Positions 48,278 to 60,430 of a stretch of 64,000 nt of DNA are shown piece by piece. The notes beneath the pieces are model-generated. The model was given only the letters and a program-made list of their open reading frames with translations, was not told the origin of the DNA and searched no databases. The stretch's first letter is position 1, and the number at the start of each line of letters is the position of its first letter. The position numbers and the translations under genes were made by a program. This DNA comes from Parietaria judaica (taxonomy: Eukaryota; Streptophyta; Magnoliopsida; Rosales; Urticaceae): the NCBI GenBank assembly GCA_954871525.1, contig OX940868.1:12960556-13024555 (forward strand), given 5' to 3'.

Positions 48278-48641
48278 AAATATATATATATAAGTCTTAA
48301 TTTTTCGTTTTACTGAGTATTTTTGTCACTAATTCACCGTAATATTTTATTACTAAGGATCTCAATTCCAATTTTAGAGAGCTACACAGGAAACTAGCTT
48401 TAACCTATCAATTGTACTGGTGCGACAATAAAACGGAAACAAGTAATCGGTTTACGAGCAACGGTCCCGTTCAAAACCTATAGAGACGGGCATTAATAGG
48501 AATTCTTTCCGATCCCGACTTTTCCGCATGGCCAAATTGTTTTCTTCCCAATATAACCAAAGTCGGTACCGCTGAAAAAACCGATACCGGACTAAAAATT
48601 ACAGCAAAAACAGAGAATGGGACCAAAAATATAAAAATATA

Positions 48642-49802
48642 AGGGTTAATTGCGGCGAAAGTACCCAACTTTTGGTCAAATTCTCTACTGTGTATACAAC
48701 CTCCGTAAATGACGGTAAAAGTACCCAAACTTGACATTTGAGAGTTGACCGAGTAAATCCACCTATGTGGCAATCAGCTTTTGCCACATGGCATGCCACA
48801 TGACACTTGGCCGCCACGTGGCATGCCACGTAATTAATGTTTTTAATATATTTTTTAAAAATATTTTTATTTTTTTAAACACACTTATTATTTTATTTTT
48901 TTAAAAAAATATTTTTTTCCAATAATAACAAATAATGAATATTTAAATTAAATACTCATTATTGGTTGTAATTATTTATTTTTTAAAAAGTGAGTAGAAC
49001 GAAATAAAAATCACCGCTCACAGTTCACTTGAACTCCGTTTTCGATCCGGTTCACGTGTCGAATAAAATTGTTTAATACATTTAATAATAATAACTAATA
49101 AACACATACAAATTGTTTAAAAAGTCAATACATAATTAAGTACACACCACTTATTCAAAAACAAAAAATAGTAGTCATATTTATATTTAACAAAAAAATA
49201 TTTTTATTTGTTTGCATGATATTTTTTTTGTGTTTGCATTTTACATAATAATAATTATTTAATATGTTTTTTTATTTATAAATTATCTTTTTTTGAAAAT
49301 TGTCGTTAAATAATCATATGATTATTATTGGTTATCATTATTAAACATATTAAGCGATTTCGTTTCACCCGTGAACCGGATCGTAATTGAAGCTTCAGTG
49401 AACCGTGAACGGTGATTTTATTCTTTATTTATTTCATTTGATCCACTTTTCTAAAATGAATAATTATATTTAATAATAAAACTAATACTGAATATTTAAG
49501 TTTAAATATTTATTATTGGTTATTATGAAAAAATAATTTTTTTTTTAAAATATTTTATTTTTTTATTTTTTTTAAAAAAATTATATTTTTAAATTATTTA
49601 ATAAAATAATAATTACGTGGCATGCCACGTGGCGGCCAAGTGCCATGTGGCATGCCATGTGGCAAAGGCTGATTGCCACATAGGTAGATTTTCTCGGTCA
49701 ACTTCCAAATGCCAAGTTTGGGTACTTTTACCGCCATTTACAGAGGTTGTATACATAGGAGAGAATTTGACCAAAGGTTGGGTATTTTTGCCGCAATTAA
49801 CC
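48642..49802. mobile_element. Mutator-like fold-back element with 9-bp target duplication
   Basis: The ends are GGGTTAATTGCGGCGAAAGTACC and, on the other strand, GGTTAATTGCGGCAAAAATACC. Inverted arms of at least 190 bp carry AGTACCCAAACTTG, GGCAATCAGC and TGGCATGCCAC. Perfect 9-bp flanks AAAAATATA lie at 48633-48641 and 49803-49811. Weaker inverted similarity continues inward to about 49040 and 49370. No transposase ORF is present. Confidence 0.8.
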
Positions 49803-49811
49803 AAAAATATA

Positions 49812-50490
49812 ATGAAGTAACATACAGATTGCGAGTCTCCAACTTCTTTTTCTTCGGCAGTTTCTTCTCTACTTACAGTCAACCTCGAAGCATTCGAAGG
49901 CTCATCACCCCTTGCAGACTCAAACTTAACCCGGTCCCCTCAATCTTCTCCTCCGTCCCGACATTCGAGCTCAACAGAACCGTCGGGGAGAAGACTGGTG
50001 TGCAAAAAAACAGCAAGTACGGTGAAACGTAGAGCAATGTCGGGTGCAGACGTAGAACGTCCATTTCCAGCGCCGAGCGAGCTCTTTCTGCTGCTGGAGC
50101 TTTGATTGGAGGAGCACGATCCGAGCTCGTGAATCTCCGGGAGCGACTTCGTCCCGGCTCTCGGGGACATGCTTGTGTTATGGTTATTTGCGATACCCGT
50201 GCGTCTCTGTGCTTGAGTACATCGTTAATGGCGAGACTCTGTGTCTCATCGGCAATTCGAAGGAGCAACGGTACACTAAGAAGGAACGCTCTTGCTATCG
50301 GACCGGTCAGCTTCTGAAGCGTAGCATGCAAGGCAAGGGAGACAAAGTCCATTTTACCCTTTGCTTTTGAGCAGACATTCCATAATTTTCCATAAAGTTC
50401 CAAAGTTTTCTCTTGCCCATTATCTTCTTTATGATTCGTGCCATTTGTTTTCTCAGTCAACCTGAAAACACCAAAGCTTGGCAACATTTA
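49812..50490. other. Unassigned GC-balanced stretch
   Basis: 49820-50380 has near 50% GC and long open frames on both strands: about 202 codons on minus, and shorter plus frames such as one reading YPCVSVLEYIVNGETLCLIGN. I recognise no family. It could be a gene relic or the end of an unlisted gene. Confidence 0.25.
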
Positions 50491-50933
50491 TAAGACTTTT
50501 TAACATTAAATTGATTCAAATATGCAAAAAAAATCCAATATCATTTTTGCTCATTTCTTTTTATATATCATTAGAATGCACCGAGAAATTAAAACATGTG
50601 ACATGAAAACTTTGAAAATCAACAATGGGTCTTAGTTCAAAGATTGATGTTTTACAGGATTATCACTTGATCTTGCCAATATTGGATAAATTGAGCTTAG
50701 GTTAAAACCATGTTGGTAATTATGTCATGCTATTCACTATTGACCAATTATATAAACAAAAAATGGCAACTTTGTATAACACATAAAATTACCAAAAATA
50801 ATAAAGTGAACAGAGTAATAACACCTTGTAAATTGTGGAGCGTGAACTCTAGTCTACACGGAAACGCTTCTGGACCGAAGCAAAGCAGTCAAAGGTGAAG
50901 ATTATAATGTGATGCCGTAAAATTTGTCACTGA

Positions 50934-50999
50934 ATTGAATCTGTGTTCAAATTGCAACAATAATTTTAATTATTGTTGCAATTCGAACACAGAATCAAT
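50934..50999. other. Near-perfect palindrome (long hairpin), arms about 32 bp
   Basis: The arm CTGTGTTCAAATTGCAACAA is mirrored by TTGTTGCAATTCGAACACAG, with a two-base centre within AATTTTAATT and only about two mismatches over 32 bp. It lies about 105 bp past the stop codon of the resistance gene. Confidence 0.7.
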
Positions 51000-51104
51000 G
51001 GCGAGAACCTCCTCAAGAACCGGACTGTCCTTGTTTCAGCTTATTCTTTCAAATTAGAGACTACAGCACAAAAGCTTATCCGATTTTTTTTCTTCCAAAA
51101 AGAG

Positions 51105-54100
51105 TCATATCTTCCTTTTCTTATTCATCGCTCCTTCTTTTGGTTCTTCAAATTCTTCATCCATGTCCATGGCATGATCACGTGATTCTTGAGCATACAT
51201 CAAACCAACTCCACATCTTTTCACAATGCAAGTCTTGTTGTCAGAATCTGGACTTGTGAAAGGAGAGTCGAACTCGAACGAGGCTTCAGTCGCGGAACGC
51301 AAATCAGAGCTTAACTCGTTTATGTCCGTATCGTAGTCGTACCACAAGTGAAGGTGATCGGAGTCAATGTATGGATCCACCGTTTTCCAATACGACCACG
51401 ATTCATCCTCTTCTAGAGTGCAGTACCGGCCATAAATGTCTTTGAACTCAAATGTAGATCGGAACATGACATCGTCTTTGTGGCTGTTGTACTCCGCAAC
51501 GACGCAAAACGCGAACCCCAAGAAGTTATCGGTGAACCAACCGGGGGAGAGCTTGATGTTTATCGAATGCCCTTCCGATTGGTGGCTCATCCAACTCGGA
51601 ATTCCGTTTCCCGGGCAACAAACTAGGAGCTGGGAATTTTCCTGTATCATGATAGTGAAATGGTTATAATTTCAATAAATGAATAAGAAAAAGAAAAGGA
51701 AAAATAATAGACATACATCCACATCGATATCGTCTGGGTCGGACCTAAATAACTCCCTTTCCGCGCAAATAATCCTAAATTGCGCGTTAGCGATGATGTA
51801 TTCACGACTCTTTTCGTCGAGCTCCAAGCAATTCAAGAATGAGATGGACGCGGATGTATTAACCCGCGAAGGCACTTGTTCTATTCTCGAAGGCTCGTGA
51901 AAGTCGCGTAGAGAGGAGCAACCATTCAGGTCGAGTCTCTTTATCAAGGGTAGTCTTCGCGCGGCGCATGAGAGACTCGTAAGCCTTTTGCAATTTATTA
52001 AGAGCAAGTGCTCGAGATTGTCGAGCGACTCGATTGACGAGGGCAACTCTTCTATTCTTGTCTCGTTTAAGATCAAGTACTTGACGCTGCGCGGTATAGC
52101 GCTAACGGTTTTCAGGCTCGAATTGCCGCTGAAGTTGATGCGTGTGAGCCTCTCAAAGTCCTGGAAGTAGGCAGGAACTTGAACCAAACTCTTATACCCT
52201 TTCAAAATCATGCGCTCGAGGTTTGGTGCTTGAGATAGATTTGGAAACTGATTAAGGTGGTCGCAAGAGCTCAGTTCAATACATCTTAACCTGTCAAGAC
52301 ACTACAAAAGAGATCAAAATGTCATTAAATAATTGATTTTCTGACCTAATAAAAAGCATAAAAAGATGTTGTAGTACCTGATCTTGGTTCCAAAGCGTCT
52401 CCATTTGGCTGTGTGGCATTTCGAATACCACAAGGTTATCTGGACTAAAGTCTGCAGGAAAAGAACTCAAAGGGTATCTGTACCAATGCAAATATCTAAG
52501 CTCGTCGGGGAGAGCTTCGAGGCCTTTTGGAAAGCGCAATTTGCACGTCTCGGCGTGTTCGTTTGTGTCGTAAACTTTGAGCAGTCTCAGATTGTGCATT
52601 TTGGAAAAAACTGCAGGATCCAAATCGGTTTCTCGAATCTTAGACATGTTGAGGAATAAACCTTCGATGGTAGCGGTTCCCTGCGATAAACAGCATAGTA
52701 TTACTTGTTATTAATAACATACTTATTAATGATTTGAGAAAGTAAACTGTCGGTTCTTACCGTGTTTGTTTTCAACATACGAAGAACATCTTCAGCGATC
52801 CACAACCTACTGCGCTTGCCGAGCTCTTTGGATTCTTTTCGAACAATTTCCCAACCCACTTCTTGCAGCATATCGTGCATCCGCACTTTATTATCTACGA
52901 CGGTTATCAGGGTCTTCTTGATGAGATTCGGTATTCCTACGTCCGCAAATAGATCACATCCGTCTAGTACTTTTTCTACTAGATCTCTTTCTTCGCCATT
53001 AAAGAAACACGCGATATCAAGGAATATATCCTTCTCTGTGGCGTCTAGTCCATCATAGCTTATTCTCAACACATTGTGGATGGTCACGTTGGGAATCATT
53101 CTCAGTTTGTTCAATTCCTTTTCCCATTCTTTCTTGCTCTTCAAAAAAAGGTAAGAGCCTAAAACCTTAAGAGCTAGCGGGACGCCTTTGGCGTAATCGA
53201 CCACCATTTGTGACAACTCTTCAAAATCCGACGGAACAAATGATGATTGTTCGAAGGCGTTCCAATGGAAGAGTTCAAGAGATTTTAAAAAATCGAGTTC
53301 CTTAACTTCGTACAAATGAACATTGTTTGTTTGAAGAACTTGTCTATCCCTAGTAGTTACAATGATTCTACTCCCTCGAGCCAACAAATCATGATCTCCG
53401 ATCAACGTTTTCAATTGTTCCGGATCACTCACGTCATCGAGAACAACAATTACCCTTTTCCTACGAAGCCTTTCCCTGATATAAGTATTTCTTGCAACGA
53501 TGGTGCTCGTAATTGTCCCATCCAACAACTCGGAGAAAAGCTTGTTTCTCAAGTGATCCACTCCAAATTTGTTAGATTCATCCCTAACATTTGTGAGAAA
53601 ACAACCGCCTTCAAACTCGTTGAATATTCGACTGAATAACGCTTCAGCTAAGGTTGTCTTACCTATTCCACCCATTCCCCAAAGCCCTACGACACGTACA
53701 TCAGCCGAACCTATGCTTAACATTGGCATTATTTCCTCGACGAGTTCGTCAATCCCGACCAAGCCCTTAGGGTCGCTGCTCGGTGATGTACTACATAGTT
53801 TCTTTAGGATATCTTGAACAACTTCATCAACTAACTTAGACTCTGGCCTAAATACAAGAACAAGCAAAACTACATTACCAAAGTGAAACAATGCAGATTA
53901 TTAGCTCCAAATTATTTGTATTCATATTATTTCTATACGAAAAGTACCTCGTAACCGTCGAATCCCATCCCGACAAATTGGCTGCCTCTTTCAAAGCCTC
54001 CCTCCACTGCTGCACTCTGCCCGTCTCATCACCGAATCGAATTTCATGCTCCGCAAATGCAGCTTCGAAGCTACCACTTTGTTTCCGAACAGTCGACGGA

Positions 54101-54423
54101 TCGGTATTGTAGAACACTGGCAAAACAAGCTGCTGTTTCTCTTTCTTGCAGTTGAGAATGTGCACGAGTTCGTCCAAGCACCACGAAGAAGACGCGTAGC
54201 TCTCCGAGAAGATGACCACCGACAGCTTTGACTCCTCGATGGCCCTCCGAAGCGCAGGCGAGATCACATCGCCTCTCTCGAGCTTGTAATCGATATACGT
54301 ATCTATCTTACTTCGGCTCAAAGCGCCATAAAGATGGCTGGTGAAGTTATCGCGAGTGTCCACGCCTCGGAAGCTGAGAAACACGTCGTACTTTTCTTCC
54401 GGCTGAGAAGAAGAAGAAGCCAT
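51105..54423 (-). CDS. TIR-NBS-LRR (TNL) immune receptor with C-JID domain
   Basis: This is an intracellular immune receptor; TIR domains of this class hydrolyse NAD+ to make signals read by EDS1 complexes. The exons on the minus strand are 54423-53948, 53847-52761, 52680-52378, 52301-51717 and 51641-51105. They join in frame to about 995 residues. The TIR domain (residues about 10-158) has KYDVFLSFRGVDTR and SSWCLDEL, holding the catalytic Glu position. The NB-ARC has the P-loop GMGGIGKTT (about 216-224), VIVVLDDV, GSRIIVTTRD, GVPLALKVLGSYL and MHD (KVRMHDML). Exon 3 opens the LRRs (LRYLHWYRYPLSSFP). Exon 4 holds a short LRR run with RIEELPSSIESL and NGCSSL. The last exon is a C-JID jelly-roll (CCPGNGIPSWMSHQSEG). 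All key motifs are present, so it appears functional. The start at MASSSSQPEE is preferred over an upstream in-frame ATG at 54459. Confidence 0.95.
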
Positions 54424-54530
54424 TGTAATTTCTTGGTCTGATATTTTTCCTTTCTCCAATAAATTTCTGGTGAATTAAGCTAGAAAATATGGAATCGGAA
54501 GGTTCCAATCCATTGAAAATAAAAAATAAA

Positions 54531-54660
54531 GTCAACGCACACATCTTATTGCCATCCAAGAAGTTTCATGTTCAAGGAATGTATGAACTGTCACCATAAT
54601 CAGTCAAACATCAAAAGTCAATATTATACAGCCTCATATATATAAGTCAAAAGTCAACGC
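54531..54660 (-). promoter_or_regulatory. W-box-like cluster upstream of the TNL gene
   Basis: Five TTGAC cores on the minus strand (GTCAA on plus at 54531, 54603, 54617, 54646 and 54653) and a TATATATA run at about 54636-54643 lie 110-240 bp upstream of the start codon. WRKY factors bind TTGAC(C/T), and such clusters are common in defence-gene promoters. Confidence 0.55.
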
Positions 54661-54784
54661 TGACTTGCCCTGTGGCTCCGTTGGAATCTAGCCAATTGCA
54701 CTTATACCCCTCAAAGTATTTTCTTCATATGCAAATGCCCCCAATCAAGCCCTAGGGTAAATTTTATAAAATTGGCCCACGTAT

Positions 54785-55749
54785 GGGTAATTAGCGGCAA
54801 AGTACCTATATGTACAAAATAATGAACTATATGCTTAATATTTTTTTTAGTGGCACAAATTCACAATGATAGACAATATTAATGGCAAAAATAACCATAT
54901 CTGCAAAAACGATAACTTATATCCATATGTGTGAAAAACGACGGCCTATATTCCAATTTTTTTTGGTGGCACATCCATGGTCGTCTTTGTTAGTTTCGTC
55001 ATGATGTTCTACGTGACCGTATTTATTTGTCCACTTGTTGTTAGAGGTCGGCCGGCTTCGCTCCTCAAGACACTAAGTGTCGGCCGGCGCCTTGCGCCTT
55101 AAGACCCCGTGAAGGCTCGGGGGGCCGAAGCCGGCTCTTTGCGCCTTGAGACCCAAGGTCGACCGGTCGGGTAAAGCACATACGGCCCTTCTGTTAGTGT
55201 TGGCTCATATCAAGAATTTCATTTATTAACAAATTTCGATAATTTATTCACTTAACATGCAACTGTGTTAATTTGGGTACCCAACACAGATCTTATTTTG
55301 AACATTATGCATTTTTGTCGTTACTTTTTAATTTTAGAAATATAGATGTAACTTTTGATGACCTAATGAGTATTTATGCCACTATTTTCACTTTCGATAT
55401 CTAAAATTTAAATTCAAGATTCATAAAATTAAAATATAAATTAAATTAAATGTTCAAAAAAATATGTGGGACGGTGTTTAAATACGTTTACATGTTGACA
55501 AACAAAACACTACCACGTGGAACATCACGACAGACCTAACTGGAGACCAAATATAGGCTAAGTTAATTACTTTTGCCGAATTTTTTCTATCATTGGGAAT
55601 TTCGCTAAAAAAACGAAGGTTGGGAATATAAATGATTTTTTTTACACATCGATATTTTTGTCAAACTTTTTTTATCATTAAAAATTTGTGCCAAAGAAAT
55701 TAAAAATAAAATTCATCATATTTTCGAACATTTTTGCGGCTGATTCCCC
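54785..55749. mobile_element. Mutator-like TIR element, about 965 bp, with a GC-rich insert
   Basis: Left end GGGTAATTAGCGGCAAAGTACC; right end on the other strand GGGGAATCAGCCGCAAAAATG. Internal mirrored words include TTCGTCATGATGTTCTACGTG (about 54997) against CACGTGGAACATCACGACAG (about 55514), so the arms exceed 200 bp. The flanks show no convincing 9-bp duplication. A strikingly GC-rich 160-bp stretch at about 55029-55190 is out of keeping with the rest. Confidence 0.6.
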
Positions 55750-55928
55750 TCTATATTTTTATAACTAGTTGTACTTCCTCATCGGAAACATTCTAAGTCG
55801 TTGGTAAAAATGAAAAAAAGAGGTCCGAAACGACAGTTGAGGTTGAACCAAGAAGAAAAACGACAACATGAAAACATTATCGGGTTGATGAGAAGGTTGC
55901 GACGCAAAAAAAAAAAGGTAAATGAAGC

Positions 55929-56910
55929 AAATGCCCATTTGTGACTTAAGGTTTAAAAAAAATGCCCATTTTCAGTTATGGTAATAATAACCACCAACAA
56001 ATTGATATATGGACTAATATGCCCTTCCAACTAATTTTAATTTCGTTTTTTTAATAAAAATAAAAAATAAAAATATTCCTTAAATGTAGGAAACTGATTG
56101 ATTTTACTTAACTGATTGATTTTTAAAAATTCCTTATTAAATTCAAAAGATTTTCATATATTCAATATTAAATTAAAAATATTTTTAAAAGTATTTACTT
56201 TTTAAAAATTCCTTAATTTCGTTACGTTATATACGAAACCGTAACAATAAATACGTACCTATATTTACAAATCTTTAACTATATTTACGAATCTGTTATT
56301 ATATTTACGTAGCTATATATACGATTCTATATTTATGTAATTATATTTACGATTATGTATTTTGTATTTTTATGTAACTATATTTACGATTTTGGACTTA
56401 CTGAGACGGTGCGACGCCGGTGACAACGCGACGGAAGATGGAGACAGTGCGACAGAGAAGGAGTCTGGGTGATTTTGGCGACGGAGGAAAAAAGGTGCGA
56501 TAGAGGAATGAGACAGAAGAATGAGATAGTGTAACAGCGGCGACGATGATCTTCACGGTGGAGATTATCTTGGCGACGAACATGATACTGGGTAAAAGGA
56601 TGGTGAGGGGTCGACGGAAAAAAAAAGGGAGAGAAAAGGGAAGAAAAAGTCAAGGTAGAGTGGGAGAATATTCATGAATAAATGAGGTAATCTGTCAAAC
56701 AATAAATTCAAATTTTAATTAAAAAAAAATATTTTACCGTGATTATAGGAAATAAAATCGAAAATAAATAAATAATTAATTAAAAACGAAAACAAGATTA
56801 ATAACTGAAAGTAGGGGTAATTTAGTCAAAACAGATTAATAAATGGGTACAAATCAGTTTTATGAAATTATGGGCATTTCTTTTAAACATTTGGTGTTAT
56901 TTGGGCATTT
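55929..56910. mobile_element. TIR element of unknown superfamily, about 980 bp
   Basis: The left 48 bp (AAATGCCCATTTG...GTTTAAAAAAAATGCCCA) match the reverse complement of the right end (AAATGCCCAAAT...GTTTAAAAGAAATGCCCA). Target duplications are unclear. A purine-rich, GC-richer stretch at about 56395-56600 reads open on minus for about 60-90 codons and may be captured sequence. Confidence 0.5.
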
Positions 56911-56996
56911 TGTGGGTTTTCTAAAAAAAATGCAGTTGAAAATTGGTGAAAAACGACAAGTAGTTATATGAGGTACAAAGGATCCAAAGTCCAAAC

Positions 56997-58311
56997 AAAC
57001 CAAGGATTTGAATACCGTTTTTGCCGATAAATCATTTGTCATTATCAACGGAGTAATCGTTTGCCGATGGATTATCGATGGAAAACCTATAAAATTAATC
57101 ATTTGCAGTTACCGAAACTTATCGAACTTACCGATGGATTAATCGGTTATCGATAGATTATCGATGGAAAACTTATAAAATATTTTCATATATATTTTCA
57201 TACATAAAATATTTTCATAACATAAAATACTAAATGTATATTTTCCTCAATAATTGAAAAACGTCAAATTACAAAAAAAATTATGTCAGAATCACAGTAT
57301 CAGAATTATATACAATGTTACAAAATTAAGTTACATAAAAAAAAACGAAGAAATAACTCAATTTAACCAATTTCAAAAAAAAATATTTACATTTGCCGCA
57401 ATAAGGTTGCGATTCGGGAAAACGTCAAATTAAAAATAATTATGTCAACCTCACATTTTATAAGTTATATACAATTTTATAAAATGGTTTTATATATATA
57501 TATAAAAAAAAAGACTAGCTAGCTTAGCTTAACTAATTTCCAAAAATATGTACTTTTGCCGCAATAAAGTCATAATTCAGAAAGATATCAATTACAAAAA
57601 TAATTATGTCAAACTAACAGTTTCTTAATTATATGTACAATGTTACAAAATAAAATTACAGAAAAAAAAATATATATATATATCTCAAATTCACTATTTT
57701 TAGGAAAATTTGTACTTTTGTCGCAATTAGAAATAATTTGCATAAACCCTTTAATATAACCCAAATCTGCAAAAAAATTAATAAAAATCACACAAACCAT
57801 CTTGATTCATCTATATTCCATCGTATACTTTAAAAAAAAAAATCAATTTTAGCTACAACATTTGATTCAAAACGTAAAATGTACAATAAACTAATATGAA
57901 ACTCAAAGTTTAACTTTCATTCAACCTAATAGCTTTATAAGTAACTACTACAAATATAGAATAAAAATGTGAAAAATTGACATGATTCATACATATACAA
58001 CATTTAAACATCAAAACACTCAAGATCTACTAAAAAAAAACCTAAAAATACATTTAAATTTTGAAATTAAAAGAAGTTGGAACTTCTACCGCAAAAAAGA
58101 AAAATGTATACCAGGGTTGATTTATCGTTTTTGACCGAAAAGTAACTTGCTTTTCGAGAAAATACACTTGATAAGTTTGAGAGATAAGTGACTTGCTTTT
58201 CGAATCGAAAAATCGCGATAAGTATAAGAAGATAACGATTAGAGGAGATACGTTATCGAGAAGTAGTTTCCAGCGATTAATCGCTCGATTATCGCGAAAA
58301 TCGAATCCTTG
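56997..58311. mobile_element. hAT-like element, about 1.3 kb, with internal 158-bp triplication
   Basis: The exact 8-bp repeat GTCCAAAC flanks it (56989-56996 and 58312-58319). The ends carry CAAGGATTTGAATA and, on the other strand, CAAGGATTCGATTT. Subterminal regions are full of TTATCG/CGATAA words on both sides. The terminal inverted repeat is offset by four bases on the left. No transposase is present. Confidence 0.6.
57265..57738. repeat. Three tandem copies of an about 158-bp unit inside the hAT-like element
   Basis: Each unit contains (A)TCAAATTACAAAAA(T)AATTATGTCA, TTATATACAATGTTACAAAAT and TTGCCGCAATAA. Starts are near 57265, 57423 and 57583. Confidence 0.7.
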
Positions 58312-58693
58312 GTCCAAACTACTAAAAAAAATGACGTCGAGTTCGAAAGCGACAAAAAGTAAAACCACAGTTATTCTATTGTTTCATTCTATGGAATTAA
58401 TGTGCAGAAAATCGTAAATAAAGCTGAAACGAAATTAATATCAGAATTAGTTAGGTGCTTATGAATTACTGTGATAACTCATGGTGTAATATAGGTTTTT
58501 TCATTGAATTTTTTGTTTTGTTTATGGCTTATTTTCTTTCTTCTTTTGTGTGTGGAGATTCTATGTTTTCATAGTATATTGTCGTTCATAGTTTTCTGTC
58601 GTTGTCAAGAATGTTGTCGTTTTAATATTTTCACTGTCGTCTTTTATTTCCTTTGAAAGAAAGCAATAACATTAGTAATGTATAATTATATTT

Positions 58694-59040
58694 GGGGAAT
58701 TAGCGGCAATAAGGCTTATATGTACCCAAAACTAGTTTGAAAAAATTATACGTTCCTTTTTCCTCATACAAATTTTCAATGATAGAAAAGAAAAAGTTTG
58801 ACAAAATTACTCATGTAAAAAAAAAATTACTTATATTCTGAATCTTGGTTTTTTTGTAGCGAAAATTCTCGATGATAGAAAAAAGTTCGGCAAAAGTAAT
58901 TAAATTTGTCCACATTTAGTTTCGATTAGCATCTTCACGATGTTCCACATGGTAGTCTTTTATTTGTCCACGTATCAACATATTTAAATGTCCACTTAAC
59001 TTTTTGATCATTTAATTCATATTTATATTTTAGTTTTATC
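58694..59040. mobile_element. Left half of a Mutator-like element
   Basis: It starts GGGGAATTAGCGGCAATAAGG and follows the left arms of the 46911 and 54785 elements, including TTCTCGATGATAGAAAA, GTCCACATTTAGTTTCG and ATGTTCCACATGGTAGTC. No right terminus is found, so it is truncated or very diverged. Confidence 0.5.
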
Positions 59041-60430
59041 AACATTTACCGATCACTCTATTTCTTATTCTATTTCCCGCTCTAGTTTTTAGTAAATAGT
59101 GATTTCTCTCCAACCGAACTCTATAACCGAACTCTATGTTTTACTCTATTTTTCACTCTATCCTTATCCCCCTTTGTTTCTTATTTATACTTATACCCCT
59201 ATGTTTTTATTATATTACTAATGAGATAATTTAGAAGAATTATGACAATGAGTAAAATATTACTCTATAAATTAATCATAAATACACATTAAATAAAATA
59301 AAATTTTATGTAATAAAAATTAAACAAAAATAAAATAATATACAACACAACCAAAATAAAATAAAATAAATTACAATACAACTCAATTAAAATAACATAT
59401 ATATGTAAGTAAATATATTTATTACATAATTTAAGAGATGGACATTGAAATGATTTTAAGTTTTATGGATATTCGTGTATATAATTATAAAACATTTGAA
59501 TGACTAAAAAAGAAAAAAAATAGCGTTGATGAACAGTATCACGACAGATGTAGGGCGGTACTATAACATTAACTCATTTCACTCAAAAATAGAATGGCAT
59601 TTAGAGTTCCATTGAAACACAAACTCAAAAATAGAATGACATTTAGAGTTCCACGAGTTGGTCTTATAGAGCCTTCTTGTTAGATTTTTGTTAACTTTAA
59701 CAAAAAATTATATATTGTCTTGTGCCAAATAGGGACCGAACAACAAAATTAAGAGTTGAATAAGGACAGGATACAAATTCAGGGGTTAAATATGGAGAAA
59801 CTACAAAATGGGGACTAAAAAATGACAATATACAAAGTCTAGGAACTGTGTTTCTAAGATTTACCAATCTATTTCACTTGAATCTAGACGGGACTAATGA
59901 ATGATTTACATACAACACATGAATTTGATAAATCATTATAAAAAAAATCAGTAAGATCACCTTGATTAATATAGCCACCACGCCCATGACATAAAAAAAT
60001 CACAACCTCATGATCTTCTCCGGCGGCATCACCGGCGACTCCGACTTCCGATCACCTCTGGCGACATCCCTCTTACTCTCTGTCGTAAAAAGAATAATAT
60101 GCACAGACAATTTAAACATAAACCAAATAAGAAAAGAAATAATACTGGATGTGAGTTTTACACATTCATTCATGCTATCATGAAACTGTAAGTGTTTCTT
60201 TCCAATAATACCCCTATAAAAATCAACGCCTTAAAATCTTAGGATACAAAATCAGACAGATAGATATTGGAAAGCAATTGCAAATTAAACATTTTTAGAT
60301 AGATTAATTATTACTGCAAGCACAGATCGATTATAAATCATATGAGACTAATTTGTCAATTCACAAGATTAATTCCTAAAAAATAAAATAAAGATGATAG
60401 AAGTGAATACCTGTTGTCTACAGTACGAAG
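59041..60430. other. Intergenic and CLSY 3' flank
   Basis: AT-rich sequence with no supported gene. Near 59990-60085 a GC-richer patch follows a good acceptor on the minus strand (TTTTTACGACAG|AG). The CLSY stop codon is followed by CAACAG|GTATTC (about 60410), a possible donor, so this patch may be a 3'-UTR exon of CLSY. Confidence 0.35.

Noticed and set aside
46911..48340. A single Mutator-like element with the solo LTR nested inside it
   Set aside because: The right TIR at about 47590-47607 already matches the left end, so the solo LTR lies outside, 26 bp away.
57265..57738. CRISPR-like array because of three regular repeats
   Set aside because: Units are adjacent 158-bp tandem copies without unique spacers, in a plant transposon; no CRISPR array is present in the window.
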